A stretch of DNA of 64,000 nucleotides from ATM1 sp003577165. Lineage in GTDB: Bacteria > Armatimonadota > Fimbriimonadia > Fimbriimonadales > ATM1. Of this stretch, positions 41,776 to 51,377 are shown piece after piece. Location: positions 1-64,000 of the forward strand of contig SZPM01000001.1 in assembly GCA_030263715.1 (NCBI GenBank). Direction: 5' to 3'. The position numbers were made by a program, and so were the translations under genes. Position 1 is the first letter of the stretch. Each line of letters begins with the position of its first letter. The notes beneath the pieces were generated by a model. It was given only the letters and a program-made list of their open reading frames with translations, had not been told where the DNA came from and did not search any database.

Positions 41776-43407
41776 ATGACCAACCTTGAGATCGCTCAGA
41801 AGGCCGCTCTTCTGCCCATCCAGGAGATCGCCGATAGGCTCTCGCTTCCCAACGACCACTTCGAGCCCTTAGGCCGGCACAAGGCGAAACTGACCTACGA
41901 AGGCATGGCCGCGGCCGCCTCGAAGAAGCGCGGGAAGTTGGTGTTGGTCACCGCCATGACCCCCACGCCTGCAGGCGAAGGGAAGACCACCTCCTGCGTC
42001 GGCCTGGCCCAGGGCCTGAACCGAATCGGCCGACTCGCCGTGCCTGCGATCCGAGAGCCCGCCATGGGTCCGATCTTCGGCATCAAGGGGGGCGCGTGTG
42101 GCGGCGGCTTCAGCCAAGTCGTTCCCATGGAGGACATCAACCTCGCCTTCACCGGCGACTTTCCGGCGATCGTCGCGGCGCACAACCTCCTCTCAGCGAT
42201 GCTCGATGCTCACATCATGCATGGCAACGCCGCGACGGTCGACGTCCGCAACATCAGTTGGCCTCGAACGCTCGATATGAACGATCGCGCACTGCGCGAA
42301 GTGATCGTTGGCCTGGGTGGAAAGTCGAATGGCTACCCGCGTGAGGACGGGTTTGTCGTCGCGCCGGCGAGCGAGGTGATGGCAATCCTCTGCCTCTCGC
42401 GCACGATCGCCGAACTCAAGGAGAGGCTTGGGCGCATCGTCGTCGCGCTCACCCCGGACAATCGAGCCGTCACTGCAGCAGACATCAAGGCGAATGGAGC
42501 GATGGCAGCCATTCTCAGAGACGCGATTCGACCGAACATCGTGCAGACTATCGAGAATGGCCCCGCGTTCGTCCACGGTGGCCCCTTTGGAAACATCGCG
42601 CACGGCTGCTCCTCGGTGATCGCCACGGAGTGTGCGCTGGGCCTCGCGGACTTCGTCGTGACCGAGGCCGGTTTTGGCGCAGACTTGGGTGCCGAGAAGT
42701 TCATGAACATCGTCTGCCGGACTCTGGGGAGGGGGCCCGACGTCGTCGTCCTCGTTGGCACGGTGCGCGCAATGAAGCATCACGGCGATGGCGACATCTC
42801 AGTGGGAATTCAAAACCTGCTGCATCACGCGCGGCACCTTACTCACTACGGAATCCCACTCGTGCTCAGCATCAACAGTTTCCCGACGGACACGAAGGAA
42901 GAGCATGACCAAATCGTTCGACTCTGTGACGAAGCAGGATTCGAGTGCGTCGTCTCCGATCCGTGGGGTTCGGGTGGCAGCGGATGCGAGGAACTTGCGG
43001 AGGCCGTAGACTGTGCGTCCAAACGCGCCGGGCACTTCAAACATCTCTATGATCTGGACCACTGCGAGTGCCAAATGCTGAAGCGCATTGCAGCAGTGGC
43101 GTACAACGCGTCGGGTTGTGAGATGGCGCCCCTCGCGGTAAAGCACATCGAGTGGGCGCACGACCACGGGTATCCGAACCTCCCGGTGTGCGTTGCAAAG
43201 ACTCAGTACAGCCTCAGCGACGACAGCAGAAAGAAGAACGTTCCGTCCGGGCACACGCTGCACGTCCGCGACATGAAACTCTCCGCCGGCGCAGGGTTCA
43301 TGGTTGCGCACGCGGGTGACATCCTCCTGATGCCGGGCCTGGGCAAGGAGCCCACCGCGTACAAGATCGACGTGGATGAGAATGGCAAAATATCAGGTCT
43401 CTTTTGA
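41776..43407 (+). CDS. fhs: Formate-tetrahydrofolate ligase
   Basis: A 543-aa enzyme. It makes 10-formyl-THF from formate, THF and ATP, feeding purine and one-carbon metabolism. The P-loop TPTPAGEGKTTSC (about 57-69) and the GGACGGGFSQV and GAFVHGGPFGNIAHGC-type motifs are intact. The length is close to the family's 550-560 residues. The stop codon overlaps the TTG start of the next gene by 4 nt. Confidence 0.96.
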   Translation: MTNLEIAQKAALLPIQEIADRLSLPNDHFEPLGRHKAKLTYEGMAAAASKKRGKLVLVTAMTPTPAGEGKTTSCVGLAQGLNRIGRLAVPAIREPAMGPIFGIKGGACGGGFSQVVPMEDINLAFTGDFPAIVAAHNLLSAMLDAHIMHGNAATVDVRNISWPRTLDMNDRALREVIVGLGGKSNGYPREDGFVVAPASEVMAILCLSRTIAELKERLGRIVVALTPDNRAVTAADIKANGAMAAILRDAIRPNIVQTIENGPAFVHGGPFGNIAHGCSSVIATECALGLADFVVTEAGFGADLGAEKFMNIVCRTLGRGPDVVVLVGTVRAMKHHGDGDISVGIQNLLHHARHLTHYGIPLVLSINSFPTDTKEEHDQIVRLCDEAGFECVVSDPWGSGGSGCEELAEAVDCASKRAGHFKHLYDLDHCECQMLKRIAAVAYNASGCEMAPLAVKHIEWAHDHGYPNLPVCVAKTQYSLSDDSRKKNVPSGHTLHVRDMKLSAGAGFMVAHAGDILLMPGLGKEPTAYKIDVDENGKISGLF

Positions 43408-43958
43408 CCGATCTGCTGCGCCACTCGATCCACCAATGGGCATCCGAATCTTCATTTGAAGTTGCGGACGCCTACAAGTGGCTCTTCCACGCGGCCCTGG
43501 GTGGGGAACACGCGGTTCAAGACCCAGAGGCAGCCCGAACTTATCTATTCGACGAGTGGGATTCCTTATCCGCCCCGCACGCTGACGAGCCCATCGTTAC
43601 CCCGTTGACTCCCGACGGGAGGCTCGTGCGCCTCCACCTGCGCCCCTACAAGGAGCACGGTGGAAGCCCCGTCGCGCTGTTGGAAGCGTTTGTGCGCTCC
43701 GCGGCTGAGTTTCCACCCGACAAGTCTCGGTTTCTTGAGGCGTGGGCGGAACTCGGCAATGCGTTGACGGCGTCGCCTGTGGCAGGAATCGCGCGCGCAG
43801 ATTGGGAGGCCTTCGACGAGTGGGCCAGGTCCAGGGGATACCCAGCCGTCCACCACAGCCATGCCTACTCGCAAGCGAATCGGCCCCCCTACCGCGTCCT
43901 TCTCAAGACTCACGCGACGCCGCTCTTGGCGAACCTCTCTCAGGTGAGCGGCCAGTAG
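43404..43958 (+). CDS. Conserved hypothetical protein, 184 aa
   Basis: A soluble helical protein. Its N-terminal block (YKWLFHAALGGEHAV) and middle block (RLVRLHLRPYKEHGG, then LLEAFVRSA) match, from memory, an uncharacterised family found in several phyla. The invariant-looking GxEHA, RxxLRPY and final HHSHAY suggest an active or metal site, but no function is known. The TTG start overlaps the fhs stop (TTGA), so it is translationally coupled to formate-THF ligase. Its tail overlaps the convergent GyrI-like gene by 19 nt. Confidence 0.8.
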   Translation: MTDLLRHSIHQWASESSFEVADAYKWLFHAALGGEHAVQDPEAARTYLFDEWDSLSAPHADEPIVTPLTPDGRLVRLHLRPYKEHGGSPVALLEAFVRSAAEFPPDKSRFLEAWAELGNALTASPVAGIARADWEAFDEWARSRGYPAVHHSHAYSQANRPPYRVLLKTHATPLLANLSQVSGQ

Positions 43959-44401
43959 ATGTCAGTGATCCAGTTAGAGGCGTCCGGCTCTTCCTCGGGA
44001 TCCGTCAAGTAATGCTCCCAAGGTGGCCCTCCAAAGGTGAGGCCGTGATTCGCCGCGTATTCCCGAGCCTCCGCGTGGGCGATGTGCAAATCGGTGTACG
44101 GCCCCGTGTGCCTCGTGTGAAGCGCCCTGCAGCCTCCGAGCGATCCGCAGACACCGTTGAGGTCCGCTGAAGCGGCACCATCCACGAAGACGCCTCCCTC
44201 GATGTCGCAGTCGCTCTCCCTCCAGTCGAGATATCGGCAATAGGGCGGGCCGATCGGCTGCAGCCCGCTCTTCTGAGCCGTCTCCCACGCCCGCGGCAGC
44301 AGCCGCATCAGTTCGACTCCGATCTGGTCGTGCGTGCACGTGCCGCGATAACTGACTGTCGCTTGCGGCGCGAGTTCGATGACTTCGAATTGATGCAGCA
44401 T
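43940..44401 (-). CDS. GyrI-like / AraC effector-binding domain protein
   Basis: A 153-aa stand-alone effector-binding domain. It begins with a strand pair (FEVIELAPQATVSYRG), has paired beta-alpha repeats and a C-terminal GPPWEHYLTDPEEEPDASNW signature typical of GyrI-like domains. Such proteins bind small hydrophobic molecules, act as gyrase inhibitors or form part of regulators. The ATG at 44401 is taken, with a G-rich site just upstream; a TTG at 44413 overlapping the dus stop is an alternative. It is co-transcribed with the dus gene. Confidence 0.85.
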   Translation of the reverse strand: MLHQFEVIELAPQATVSYRGTCTHDQIGVELMRLLPRAWETAQKSGLQPIGPPYCRYLDWRESDCDIEGGVFVDGAASADLNGVCGSLGGCRALHTRHTGPYTDLHIAHAEAREYAANHGLTFGGPPWEHYLTDPEEEPDASNWITDIYWPLT

Positions 44402-44409
44402 GCCCCCCC

Positions 44410-45426
44410 TCAAGCGGACTCGGAGACAAGCGGATCGCCTGCGCTCAATCCAAGCAAGGCGTCCTCGATCTCTCGATAACTCGTCATCTTCATGAGCGAT
44501 TGGCGCATCGCCGCCGCTCCCGGAATGCCCTTGATGTAAAGTTGAATCTGTCCGCGCAAATTGCGCACGGCCCGCAGTTCGGCTGAGTCCTTGCGCTGGG
44601 TCCCGTACTCTTCGGACTCGTACAGTTCGATTAGTGCACGCAAATGTTCGAGAGCCACACCCGCCCTTTCACGGATCGAAGGCTCCTGCGATTGTGGAAG
44701 GCCTTGAACGCCCTCGATAATCCGCCGAAGCGCCCACGGATTCGAAATCGCCGCACGGCCGACCATCACGCCGTCACAGCCGGTGATCTCGAACATCCGC
44801 AAGGCGTCTTCGGATTCACGTATGTCGCCGTTGCCAACGAGAGGAATCGAGACTGCCTTGCGAAGTTCCTCGATCAGCTTCCAATCCGCCTCGCCCTCGA
44901 AGCCCTGTTTCGCAAAGCGCGCGTGGAGGGTGATCATCTTCGCGCCGACGCCTTCGAACCGCTTTGCTAGCTCCGGCGCAGCGAACTGCGAGTGGGTCCA
45001 ACCTGCGCGCACCTTGACGGTGACCGGAACTCGGACAGCGCGCACGACCTCCCTCACGATTGCCTCGGCAGTATCCGGGTCCTTAAGGAGTGCGGCTCCG
45101 CTCCCGGTCTTGCAGACCTTCGGAACCCAGCAGCCCATGTTGATGTCCACGAGATCTGCGCCCATCTCTTCGCAGATCCGAGCCGTCTCGGCCATCACTC
45201 CAGGTTCGTCGCCGAAAATTTGAACGCCGAGCGGCCGCTCCCCCGGGTGAATCCGGATCTTGTTAAGCGATCGCTTCGAACCGTGCTCGATCGCCCTTGC
45301 GCTCACGAACTCGGTGAACATGAGACCTGGCCCTGCGATGCGCTTCACGAGGAGGCGGAACGCGGCATTCGTCACATCCTCCATCGGAGCCAAAAGAATC
45401 GGGGGGGCGATCGAGATCGCCCCCAC
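44410..45426 (-). CDS. dus: tRNA-dihydrouridine synthase
   Basis: A FMN-dependent TIM-barrel enzyme reducing uridines in the tRNA D-loop, about 338 aa. LAPMEDVTNAAFR, DINMGCWVPKVCKTGSGAALL with the catalytic cysteine, and GNGDIRE are present. Closest in look to DusB. The GTG at 45426 is used since VGAISIAPPILLAPM aligns with the family N-terminus. A TTG at 45477 would overlap the end of the subtilase gene by 19 nt and cannot be excluded. It is followed by the GyrI-like gene. Confidence 0.93.
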   Translation of the reverse strand: MGAISIAPPILLAPMEDVTNAAFRLLVKRIAGPGLMFTEFVSARAIEHGSKRSLNKIRIHPGERPLGVQIFGDEPGVMAETARICEEMGADLVDINMGCWVPKVCKTGSGAALLKDPDTAEAIVREVVRAVRVPVTVKVRAGWTHSQFAAPELAKRFEGVGAKMITLHARFAKQGFEGEADWKLIEELRKAVSIPLVGNGDIRESEDALRMFEITGCDGVMVGRAAISNPWALRRIIEGVQGLPQSQEPSIRERAGVALEHLRALIELYESEEYGTQRKDSAELRAVRNLRGQIQLYIKGIPGAAAMRQSLMKMTSYREIEDALLGLSAGDPLVSESA

Positions 45427-45458
45427 CCGAAATGGCCTGACGGCCTGACGTGCGGCGC

Positions 45459-48023
45459 TTACGGATTTAGGAACCAACGCACCTGATCGATTGCGACAAG
45501 CCAGTTCGGCGTGTTGACGGGCCCGGACGCGATCCAACTGATACGTCCGCGCATCTGCATCGAACCCGCTTGAACGAACCGGGAAGGAGACGAGTTTGTG
45601 GAGTACTCGACCGCCAAATCTCCCGGCGTCTGAACACCGGTTCCGATCTCAACCCACTGGCTGGCGAGGAAGTCGAACAACTCCACCTTCCGGGTGAGGC
45701 CCACAGTGGACGCAGACGACTCGACGCGGAATGTGATCGCAGCCGGATTCGAGAAGGCAGCGTTCGTCGTGAATTCCACGCGCACGGGAGGCGTCGTCGG
45801 CGATGCCACGACACCCGCTCGAACCGCCGCTCCTGTGTTGTTGCTCGTCAGCGTATCCGCGACCGTCCCACCGACGAGGTTGCCGGGTCCGACGGCCATC
45901 GCTTGCGGCTGGGCGTAGTTCATCACGCCTTCCACCGCAAGTGCGAAGTCCACGTCGAAGACGCCGGGCGTTTCGAGCCTCGCGTCTTGGTTCACCTCGG
46001 AGGCGAAGACCTCCACGGTCCACACGCCGGGTTCCGGCGTGGGAATGATGACGTTTTCAACGGTGTCCTTCGTGTTTGCCACACCACCCGAGGTCGAGTA
46101 GTTGCCATTGAGAAGTCCGTTGTTGCCCCAGTACTCCACTCCCGACGGCGAAGTCACTTTGAGCGAGAGATCATTGATCCTGTGTTGCGCGGACGAGGTC
46201 GTGCCAGGCGGATCCGCGTAGATCATTGTCGCCTGAAATTCGGGCGTTCCCGAAGCGACGTACATGCGGTAGGACTTCGACTGGAGATTTTGCAAGATGT
46301 CCGTCTCGTTGACGATGAACAACTTGAAGCGGTTGTCCCACGCGTTCTTGACGTCAATCATGCCCCACCCCTGCTTCACTCGAGAGAGGTTGGCAGTGCT
46401 ACCCGTGAACGGATACTGGCTCGCAGTCGCCGCCATGACTGCCTTCGCAGTCTGAGCGCGGGGTCGCGCGTCGAACACGGTGTTGCCGGTCACGGTCTGC
46501 CCGAAGGCGCCGTCTGCCCACATTTCGAAGAAGATCCCGAAGTGTCCAGCGGTGATCGGCGTTGCCGCGCTCGTCCCACCAAAGCCACTTGTGTAGGAAG
46601 TATCGTTCGTGTTGGACGTGCAGAGCACGTTGTCGTAGAAGTGGGTGAAGTCCGGCTTGATCCGACCATCTGCTGCGGGCCCAATGCTCGCGCCACTCCA
46701 GTAGTCGTCAGCTTTCGTGAGCGTGTTTAGGTGGTTCACGCCACCTACGGAGACGATGTTCTTAGCCCACGCCTGTGGCCGTGAGCTCGTCGTTCCCGCG
46801 TTGCTCTGCGACTGACAAATCAGAAAGTCCAGTCTCCAGATGATGTCATCCATCGTGTACGAATCGGCAGTGTAGGCAGTCGTCAGAGCAGATCCCCACG
46901 AATTCGTTTGGAAGACCGCGTAGTAAGGTGACTGAAGAAGCGCTTCGGTGTGGGTGAAGCGGTTCCCGAGAGATCCGTAGTAGGCAACGATTCCCTGGCC
47001 TTCCGGGATTACACCGCGTCCCGCTGGATTCGCTGCGCCACTGCCGAACACGATGCCAGTGGTCGAGGTGCCGTGGCTGTTGCTCGATGAGTTTGTCCGG
47101 ACAAGCAGAGGGTGCAGTTGGAACGCCTGGTGAGTGACTCGGCACCCGCTGTCGAGCACTTCGCCTCGAACTCCTTCGCCCTTGTATCCTGCGATTCCCT
47201 CCACGTAGACTTGACCGCTGATCTGTCGAGCGATGTCCATGTCGTCGCTCGGCGGGCCGTACGGTTCGATCCAGAGGACTTCGTCCTCGTGTGCCGCTGC
47301 GATGATCTGCTCCTTCGTGAGTCGCGCGCGCAGCACGTACATCTTCTCCTGAACTTCGCCGACGGTGGCTCCAGTCGCCCGGAGTTTCGCGGCCAGCCGC
47401 TCATTCTCTTCGACGACCGAAGTCATGGTCTGAATGTTGCACTCGTAGGGTCCAGCCCCACGGAAGTCCGGCGCGATTCGATACGCCGGCGCATACGGTC
47501 CGACCCACCGAACGTACGGAAGCGATGCGACTCGGGATCGAAGATCGTCCGACATTCGCACGATGTACGCGTGCGTGGCGAGGTAGTGAGTGATCTCCAC
47601 TCCTAAAGAAGTGAGTTCGCGCCGAAACTCATCGAGAGGCTGGCACACGAACTGGACAATAAAGACCGACTCGGAAGGACGAGCTTCCAGGTCGTTTGGA
47701 ACAGGAGGCACACCCCGTAGCGGGTCGAATTCACGGTACCGAAGATGAAGCACTCCGTCCGTGGACGTCGCCCGTGCGATGTTCTGACCATCGACGGAAA
47801 TGGCATACCAGTCGTTCCGGCGGCCTGCGGACGCTTCCTGCCAGGTGATGACCCGGGTGGTGCCCTCGACGTCTACTTCCCGCAGGTTTGACACCCGGTT
47901 GTTCGTGACGCGCACTACCTCTCCATTGGAAAGAGCGATCGTGGTGTTTCGCCCTTGCGTGGTCACCTGAAGGCCGCTCTGTAAAGTCGCCGCCAGCGCG
48001 ACGACGCTAATGAGATTCAGCAT
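45459..48023 (-). CDS. Secreted subtilisin-like protease with shared C-terminal domain
   Basis: An 854-aa exported S8 protease. A signal peptide (MLNLISVVALAATLQ) is followed by an inhibitor-like pro-region to about 260. The catalytic triad is visible: Asp in VLDSGCRV, His in SNSHGTSTTG, Ser in GGTSAATPITAG. A proprotein-convertase-like beta domain lies at about 560-700 (with PEPGVWTVEVFA). The last 140 residues match the C-terminus of the FG-GAP protein at 55523 (patterns SASTVGLTRKVELFDF, then GRISWIASGP). Start 48023 has GGGGAG 8 nt upstream. It precedes the dus gene. Confidence 0.92.
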   Translation of the reverse strand: MLNLISVVALAATLQSGLQVTTQGRNTTIALSNGEVVRVTNNRVSNLREVDVEGTTRVITWQEASAGRRNDWYAISVDGQNIARATSTDGVLHLRYREFDPLRGVPPVPNDLEARPSESVFIVQFVCQPLDEFRRELTSLGVEITHYLATHAYIVRMSDDLRSRVASLPYVRWVGPYAPAYRIAPDFRGAGPYECNIQTMTSVVEENERLAAKLRATGATVGEVQEKMYVLRARLTKEQIIAAAHEDEVLWIEPYGPPSDDMDIARQISGQVYVEGIAGYKGEGVRGEVLDSGCRVTHQAFQLHPLLVRTNSSSNSHGTSTTGIVFGSGAANPAGRGVIPEGQGIVAYYGSLGNRFTHTEALLQSPYYAVFQTNSWGSALTTAYTADSYTMDDIIWRLDFLICQSQSNAGTTSSRPQAWAKNIVSVGGVNHLNTLTKADDYWSGASIGPAADGRIKPDFTHFYDNVLCTSNTNDTSYTSGFGGTSAATPITAGHFGIFFEMWADGAFGQTVTGNTVFDARPRAQTAKAVMAATASQYPFTGSTANLSRVKQGWGMIDVKNAWDNRFKLFIVNETDILQNLQSKSYRMYVASGTPEFQATMIYADPPGTTSSAQHRINDLSLKVTSPSGVEYWGNNGLLNGNYSTSGGVANTKDTVENVIIPTPEPGVWTVEVFASEVNQDARLETPGVFDVDFALAVEGVMNYAQPQAMAVGPGNLVGGTVADTLTSNNTGAAVRAGVVASPTTPPVRVEFTTNAAFSNPAAITFRVESSASTVGLTRKVELFDFLASQWVEIGTGVQTPGDLAVEYSTNSSPSRFVQAGSMQMRGRISWIASGPVNTPNWLVAIDQVRWFLNP

Positions 48024-48132
48024 TGGATACTCCCCTATAGATTCGTGGGTCTGAGCCCCCACACAGTGTATCGCAAGGCTGGCCGTTCACCGCACCGGGA
48101 CCGGCTCTTCCGCCCCGGAAAAAGACCAGTTT

Positions 48133-48837
48133 TCATCCCGTGGCCGTCAGAGTGCGGCGAGCCGGCAGTCGAACCTCCAACAAATGCTCCCAGAGCGCTC
48201 CTAATGCGTCCACAACCGCCTTCGCCCCTCGGAGGTACTCAGGGGGCCCCTCCAACTCCCTCAGCTTCCTCAGGCTGATCGCCACCGCAGGCGACACCGG
48301 GATGTGTCGGAGCGGCTCGTCAGACTGCACGATCGTGCCATCGGATGTGGAGATCCAAAGTTGTCCTCCATCGCCGTACTCTGCGCTGGCGAACGACGGC
48401 GCGAATCCGACGCCTTCCATGAGTCGAATGTCGCCCCAACATAAGGGCGCTAACGGCTCCCTGGCGTGGCAGATGCCGTGAAGAACGGTCACGGCAAGTT
48501 CGAAGCCGTGGAGAACAGCGCCACCCGCATGGATCGCTTTGTCGAGGATTTCGGCCCACGCGCTCGCTGCTGCGATCCGCTCGAATCCGAGGCGCAATTC
48601 GCCAAACCCGGCGACGGGCTGAGCCTGAGTGACGTAGAGGGTTCTCCCTGCCGCCAGTTGGAAGTCGGCCACGCAGAAGGGTTCGGTCACACCCGCCAGT
48701 TTCGAACCGCCCTTTCGGGCGCCCCTTGCCACCGCGGTGATCTTGCCCGCCTCGCGAGTCAAAAGAACGATGCGCCGGTCGGATTCGCCTGAATCCCACC
48801 GGCGCAGTACGATCCCTCGTACCGTTCGTGTCGACAA
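48133..48837 (-). CDS. recO: DNA repair protein RecO
   Basis: A 234-aa protein. An N-terminal OB fold (RGIVLRRWDSGESDRRIVLLTREAGKITAVARGARK) and a helical C-terminal part identify RecO, which anneals ssDNA and acts with RecR. The zinc-finger cysteines seen in some RecO proteins are absent. The TTG start is 1 nt after the stop of the preceding membrane-protein gene, so it is the last gene of the long minus-strand operon that begins near glmU. Confidence 0.9.
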   Translation of the reverse strand: MSTRTVRGIVLRRWDSGESDRRIVLLTREAGKITAVARGARKGGSKLAGVTEPFCVADFQLAAGRTLYVTQAQPVAGFGELRLGFERIAAASAWAEILDKAIHAGGAVLHGFELAVTVLHGICHAREPLAPLCWGDIRLMEGVGFAPSFASAEYGDGGQLWISTSDGTIVQSDEPLRHIPVSPAVAISLRKLRELEGPPEYLRGAKAVVDALGALWEHLLEVRLPARRTLTATG

Positions 48838-48838
48838 G

Positions 48839-49591
48839 TTAGGTGGTGGGGCCGAGCCGTAACCACTCGGTCAACAGGAACGTTGCCCGGTCGATGAACA
48901 GCACGAAACGCGTCATCATCGTCGTCCCGAAGATCGCGCCGAACCCGACCATCAAGAGCCAGCGGCCCAGTTGGGCGGACTTTTGAATCGTCTTGTTCTT
49001 CTGCTCAAACGAATAGAGGAAGTAGCTCAGCACCAGCAGCCACGTGATCACGACGATGAAGTTGTTGATCGCATCGGAGATGGTGACGGTTCCCGGCGGG
49101 AGGCCGGGCTGCATGAGCGTCCATTCGTTCGGAATGATCGGCTGAGCCTGATTCGCAATCTGAGGAATGAACCGGTTCTGGAACGCGAGGAACTGCTGTC
49201 CGGCCCAGAGGCCCACGATCGTGCCAAGCGGGATTCTGCTGAGCCACGCGTATTTCGGGCTGAACACGAAGAACCCGACAATGCCGACCGGTGCGACCGC
49301 CGCCCACAGCCAGTTTGAATTGGCGATTACATTTCCATCGGGGCCGACTTTCCCCACCATGGGAACCCACCACTGAGGATAGAACACGTCGTTCCAGATA
49401 ATGTAGATTGAATATCCGGTGGCAAGCCCGACGAAGATGTGCTCGACAAGACGATAGAACTTGTTCTCCCGATAGAGAAGGGAATAGAGCCCGATGGTGA
49501 GGATCGCCGCGACGGTGATCTGCCAGCGGCCGTCCCCGAATAGCGTCCCGTAGGGGTCTTCAAATACCGACTGAGAAAGCAAACTGTTCAC
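48839..49591 (-). CDS. Multi-pass membrane protein of unknown operon (250 aa)
   Basis: A protein with about six hydrophobic helices (around residues 27-41, 50-68, 93-110, 118-133, 172-192 and 208-238). Loops include a Pro/Trp-rich segment (YPQWWVPMVG). I do not recognise a family. Its start overlaps the stop of the 288-aa gene upstream by 4 nt, and recO starts 1 nt after it. It belongs to the six-gene set at 48839-52991 and is probably a subunit of a membrane complex. Confidence 0.78.
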   Translation of the reverse strand: MNSLLSQSVFEDPYGTLFGDGRWQITVAAILTIGLYSLLYRENKFYRLVEHIFVGLATGYSIYIIWNDVFYPQWWVPMVGKVGPDGNVIANSNWLWAAVAPVGIVGFFVFSPKYAWLSRIPLGTIVGLWAGQQFLAFQNRFIPQIANQAQPIIPNEWTLMQPGLPPGTVTISDAINNFIVVITWLLVLSYFLYSFEQKNKTIQKSAQLGRWLLMVGFGAIFGTTMMTRFVLFIDRATFLLTEWLRLGPTT

Positions 49592-50454
49592 TGTCGTGCC
49601 CCCATCTTCTTAACCCGAAACATCGCGACATTGCCCGCAATCACCGCCAGGATGAGCAGTCCTAACGCGAAGGCAAGAGGGCTCATGTATCGGAGCCCGG
49701 AGCCGTAGTTCTTGAACTGAGGATCCGTGAACTCCCTCGCCAGAAGCGTTTCCATGTCGTATGCGCCCTTCGCCCCCACGACCAGCCCGAAAAGTTGGCC
49801 GCTCACATAGTAGGGATAGTTCTCGGCGGCCATCACCGCTGTGCAGAAGAGACCGAGTTTTGTCTTGCCCCTCATCCGTTCGTACCAGCGGTTGATGGAG
49901 GACGACGCCGTCACCAGCACGACGGCTTTTGCGTCCCTTAGGTCGTTGATGCCAGTGAGCACGGCCGAGTTTCTTCCGATCTTGGTCGCGAGTTCATCGA
50001 CCAGCCGAGTCGCCATGCCGTTTACGTGGCCTTCGGCGTTCGGATAGTAACCGGCGATCGCGTAGTCTTGGCCCTCCTTGTAGTTGTTGTTGCCGGGCTC
50101 CTTGACCAGCATCTCCAGCACGTCCCTCGCAACCTGGGGAGCCTGAGGATCGATCGAAGTGAGGACAAACCTCACTTTCTTCCTCATGAGGAGCCGCATA
50201 AGCGATTCGAAGTGGCCCCTCGACTCGCCGCGCGTGCTGTTCGTCCAGTCGCTTTCGACCACGATGAAGTCGCCGGGCTGGAGACTGGACAGATAGGTGT
50301 ACATGTCCTCGGCGGGCGGCGACACGACGTTGGCGGTCTTCAGCGGCGCGATGACTTGCCAAATGACAAGGATGACGAGTATCAAGTAGAGCCAGCGCCG
50401 ATCGAGCGTTTGTAGGCTATGCCAAATGGTCTGTTCCGGTTTCTGTTCGATCAT
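49588..50454 (-). CDS. Membrane-anchored protein with exposed alpha/beta domain (288 aa)
   Basis: TM1 at about 22-38 (LYLILVILVIWQVIAPL) and a second TM near the C-terminus (LAFALGLLILAVIAG) flank a 200-residue soluble domain with alternating strands and helices (GDFIVVESDW, KVRFVLTSID, AKAVVLVTAS). The domain looks Rossmann-like and may lie outside the cytoplasm, though topology is not certain. I do not recognise a family. It is tightly coupled to its neighbours by short overlaps and gaps of 4-11 nt. Confidence 0.78.
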   Translation of the reverse strand: MIEQKPEQTIWHSLQTLDRRWLYLILVILVIWQVIAPLKTANVVSPPAEDMYTYLSSLQPGDFIVVESDWTNSTRGESRGHFESLMRLLMRKKVRFVLTSIDPQAPQVARDVLEMLVKEPGNNNYKEGQDYAIAGYYPNAEGHVNGMATRLVDELATKIGRNSAVLTGINDLRDAKAVVLVTASSSINRWYERMRGKTKLGLFCTAVMAAENYPYYVSGQLFGLVVGAKGAYDMETLLAREFTDPQFKNYGSGLRYMSPLAFALGLLILAVIAGNVAMFRVKKMGARQ

Positions 50455-50465
50455 CGTTGCCCCTC

Positions 50466-51374
50466 CTAATCCACCGAAACTCCGCGCTCAAGTCCAAGCA
50501 TGATTCGAATTCCCATTGCGAATACTCCGAGCCCAAGTCCGAGGTCGATTGCTCGCAGAGCGGGTGTGTTCAACTTCAGAAGGATCCACTGACCGACGGA
50601 TTCGATCCTGAGGTTTCCCGCCACCGAGTCCGGGTTGATCCAACTCGTAAGGGCGATTCCAAGCGGCACGAAACTGAGCAGGACCAGCAGCGCGGCCGCC
50701 ATCATGATCGTCGCCTCGATGGAGCGAATTCTGAACGCCCGGTATGCCGCGGACAGAATGAAGAATGCGATCAGGCTGAACATTGCCGCGTCGAGCGTCT
50801 GTAACCCCTTGTCGAAGAGGAGGTCGTACGCAGCGTACATATTCGTCGCCTTGAGTTGCTCCTCTGTCATTAGTCGGTACTCCACGGAACGCTCCATACC
50901 GAATTTGGAGAACCCGATGTATGCCATGGCGATCAGGCTGCTGAGGAGAACCAGACTGAAGAGCCAGTTCGGATCCCGCTTCAAGAGCCTGCGCACGTGC
51001 AGTCTGAAGATGCTAAACACGCCGAGGGCGAGGAGAATTCCGGTAAGAAGTTGGCTCAGCCTCGACAGGATCGGCACGGTTTCGGAATAGTCATAGGACA
51101 ACCCGAAGAACCACTGCCTGACGACTTCTTGGCCTTCCTCCGTGATGCGGTACTTCGGCAACACCCACTCGAGGAAGTACAGAAATCCGGCTATGAACGT
51201 GATGGACACCACGACCGGACGCCGCATGTTGCTCGGCGCCCGCGTCAGAAGGAACAAGAGTATCGAAACGACGAGAACTGTCCCGACGATGAGCAACCAT
51301 TTGCTCTGATCGCTAGGAAGCAGCGAGAAACTAGACGGGGTCTGGTCCTGTGCCAGCAAACTCGTGATGTTCAT
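50466..51374 (-). CDS. Multi-pass membrane protein of unknown operon (302 aa)
   Basis: About eight predicted helices are spread along the protein (around 26-44, 54-72, 104-124, 141-160, 196-212, 222-244 and 275-295), with a soluble loop at about 165-195 (SVEYRLMTEEQLKAT). No motif suggests a known transporter. It starts 3 nt after the DUF6754-like gene ends. In the same operon are three more membrane proteins and one small soluble protein. Confidence 0.78.
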   Translation of the reverse strand: MNITSLLAQDQTPSSFSLLPSDQSKWLLIVGTVLVVSILLFLLTRAPSNMRRPVVVSITFIAGFLYFLEWVLPKYRITEEGQEVVRQWFFGLSYDYSETVPILSRLSQLLTGILLALGVFSIFRLHVRRLLKRDPNWLFSLVLLSSLIAMAYIGFSKFGMERSVEYRLMTEEQLKATNMYAAYDLLFDKGLQTLDAAMFSLIAFFILSAAYRAFRIRSIEATIMMAAALLVLLSFVPLGIALTSWINPDSVAGNLRIESVGQWILLKLNTPALRAIDLGLGLGVFAMGIRIMLGLERGVSVD

Positions 51375-51377
51375 GAA

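Noticed and set aside
45570..46730. Open frame of 386 codons opposite the subtilase
   Set aside because: The subtilase triad and signal peptide are intact on the minus strand; the opposite frame is arginine-rich with no family signal.
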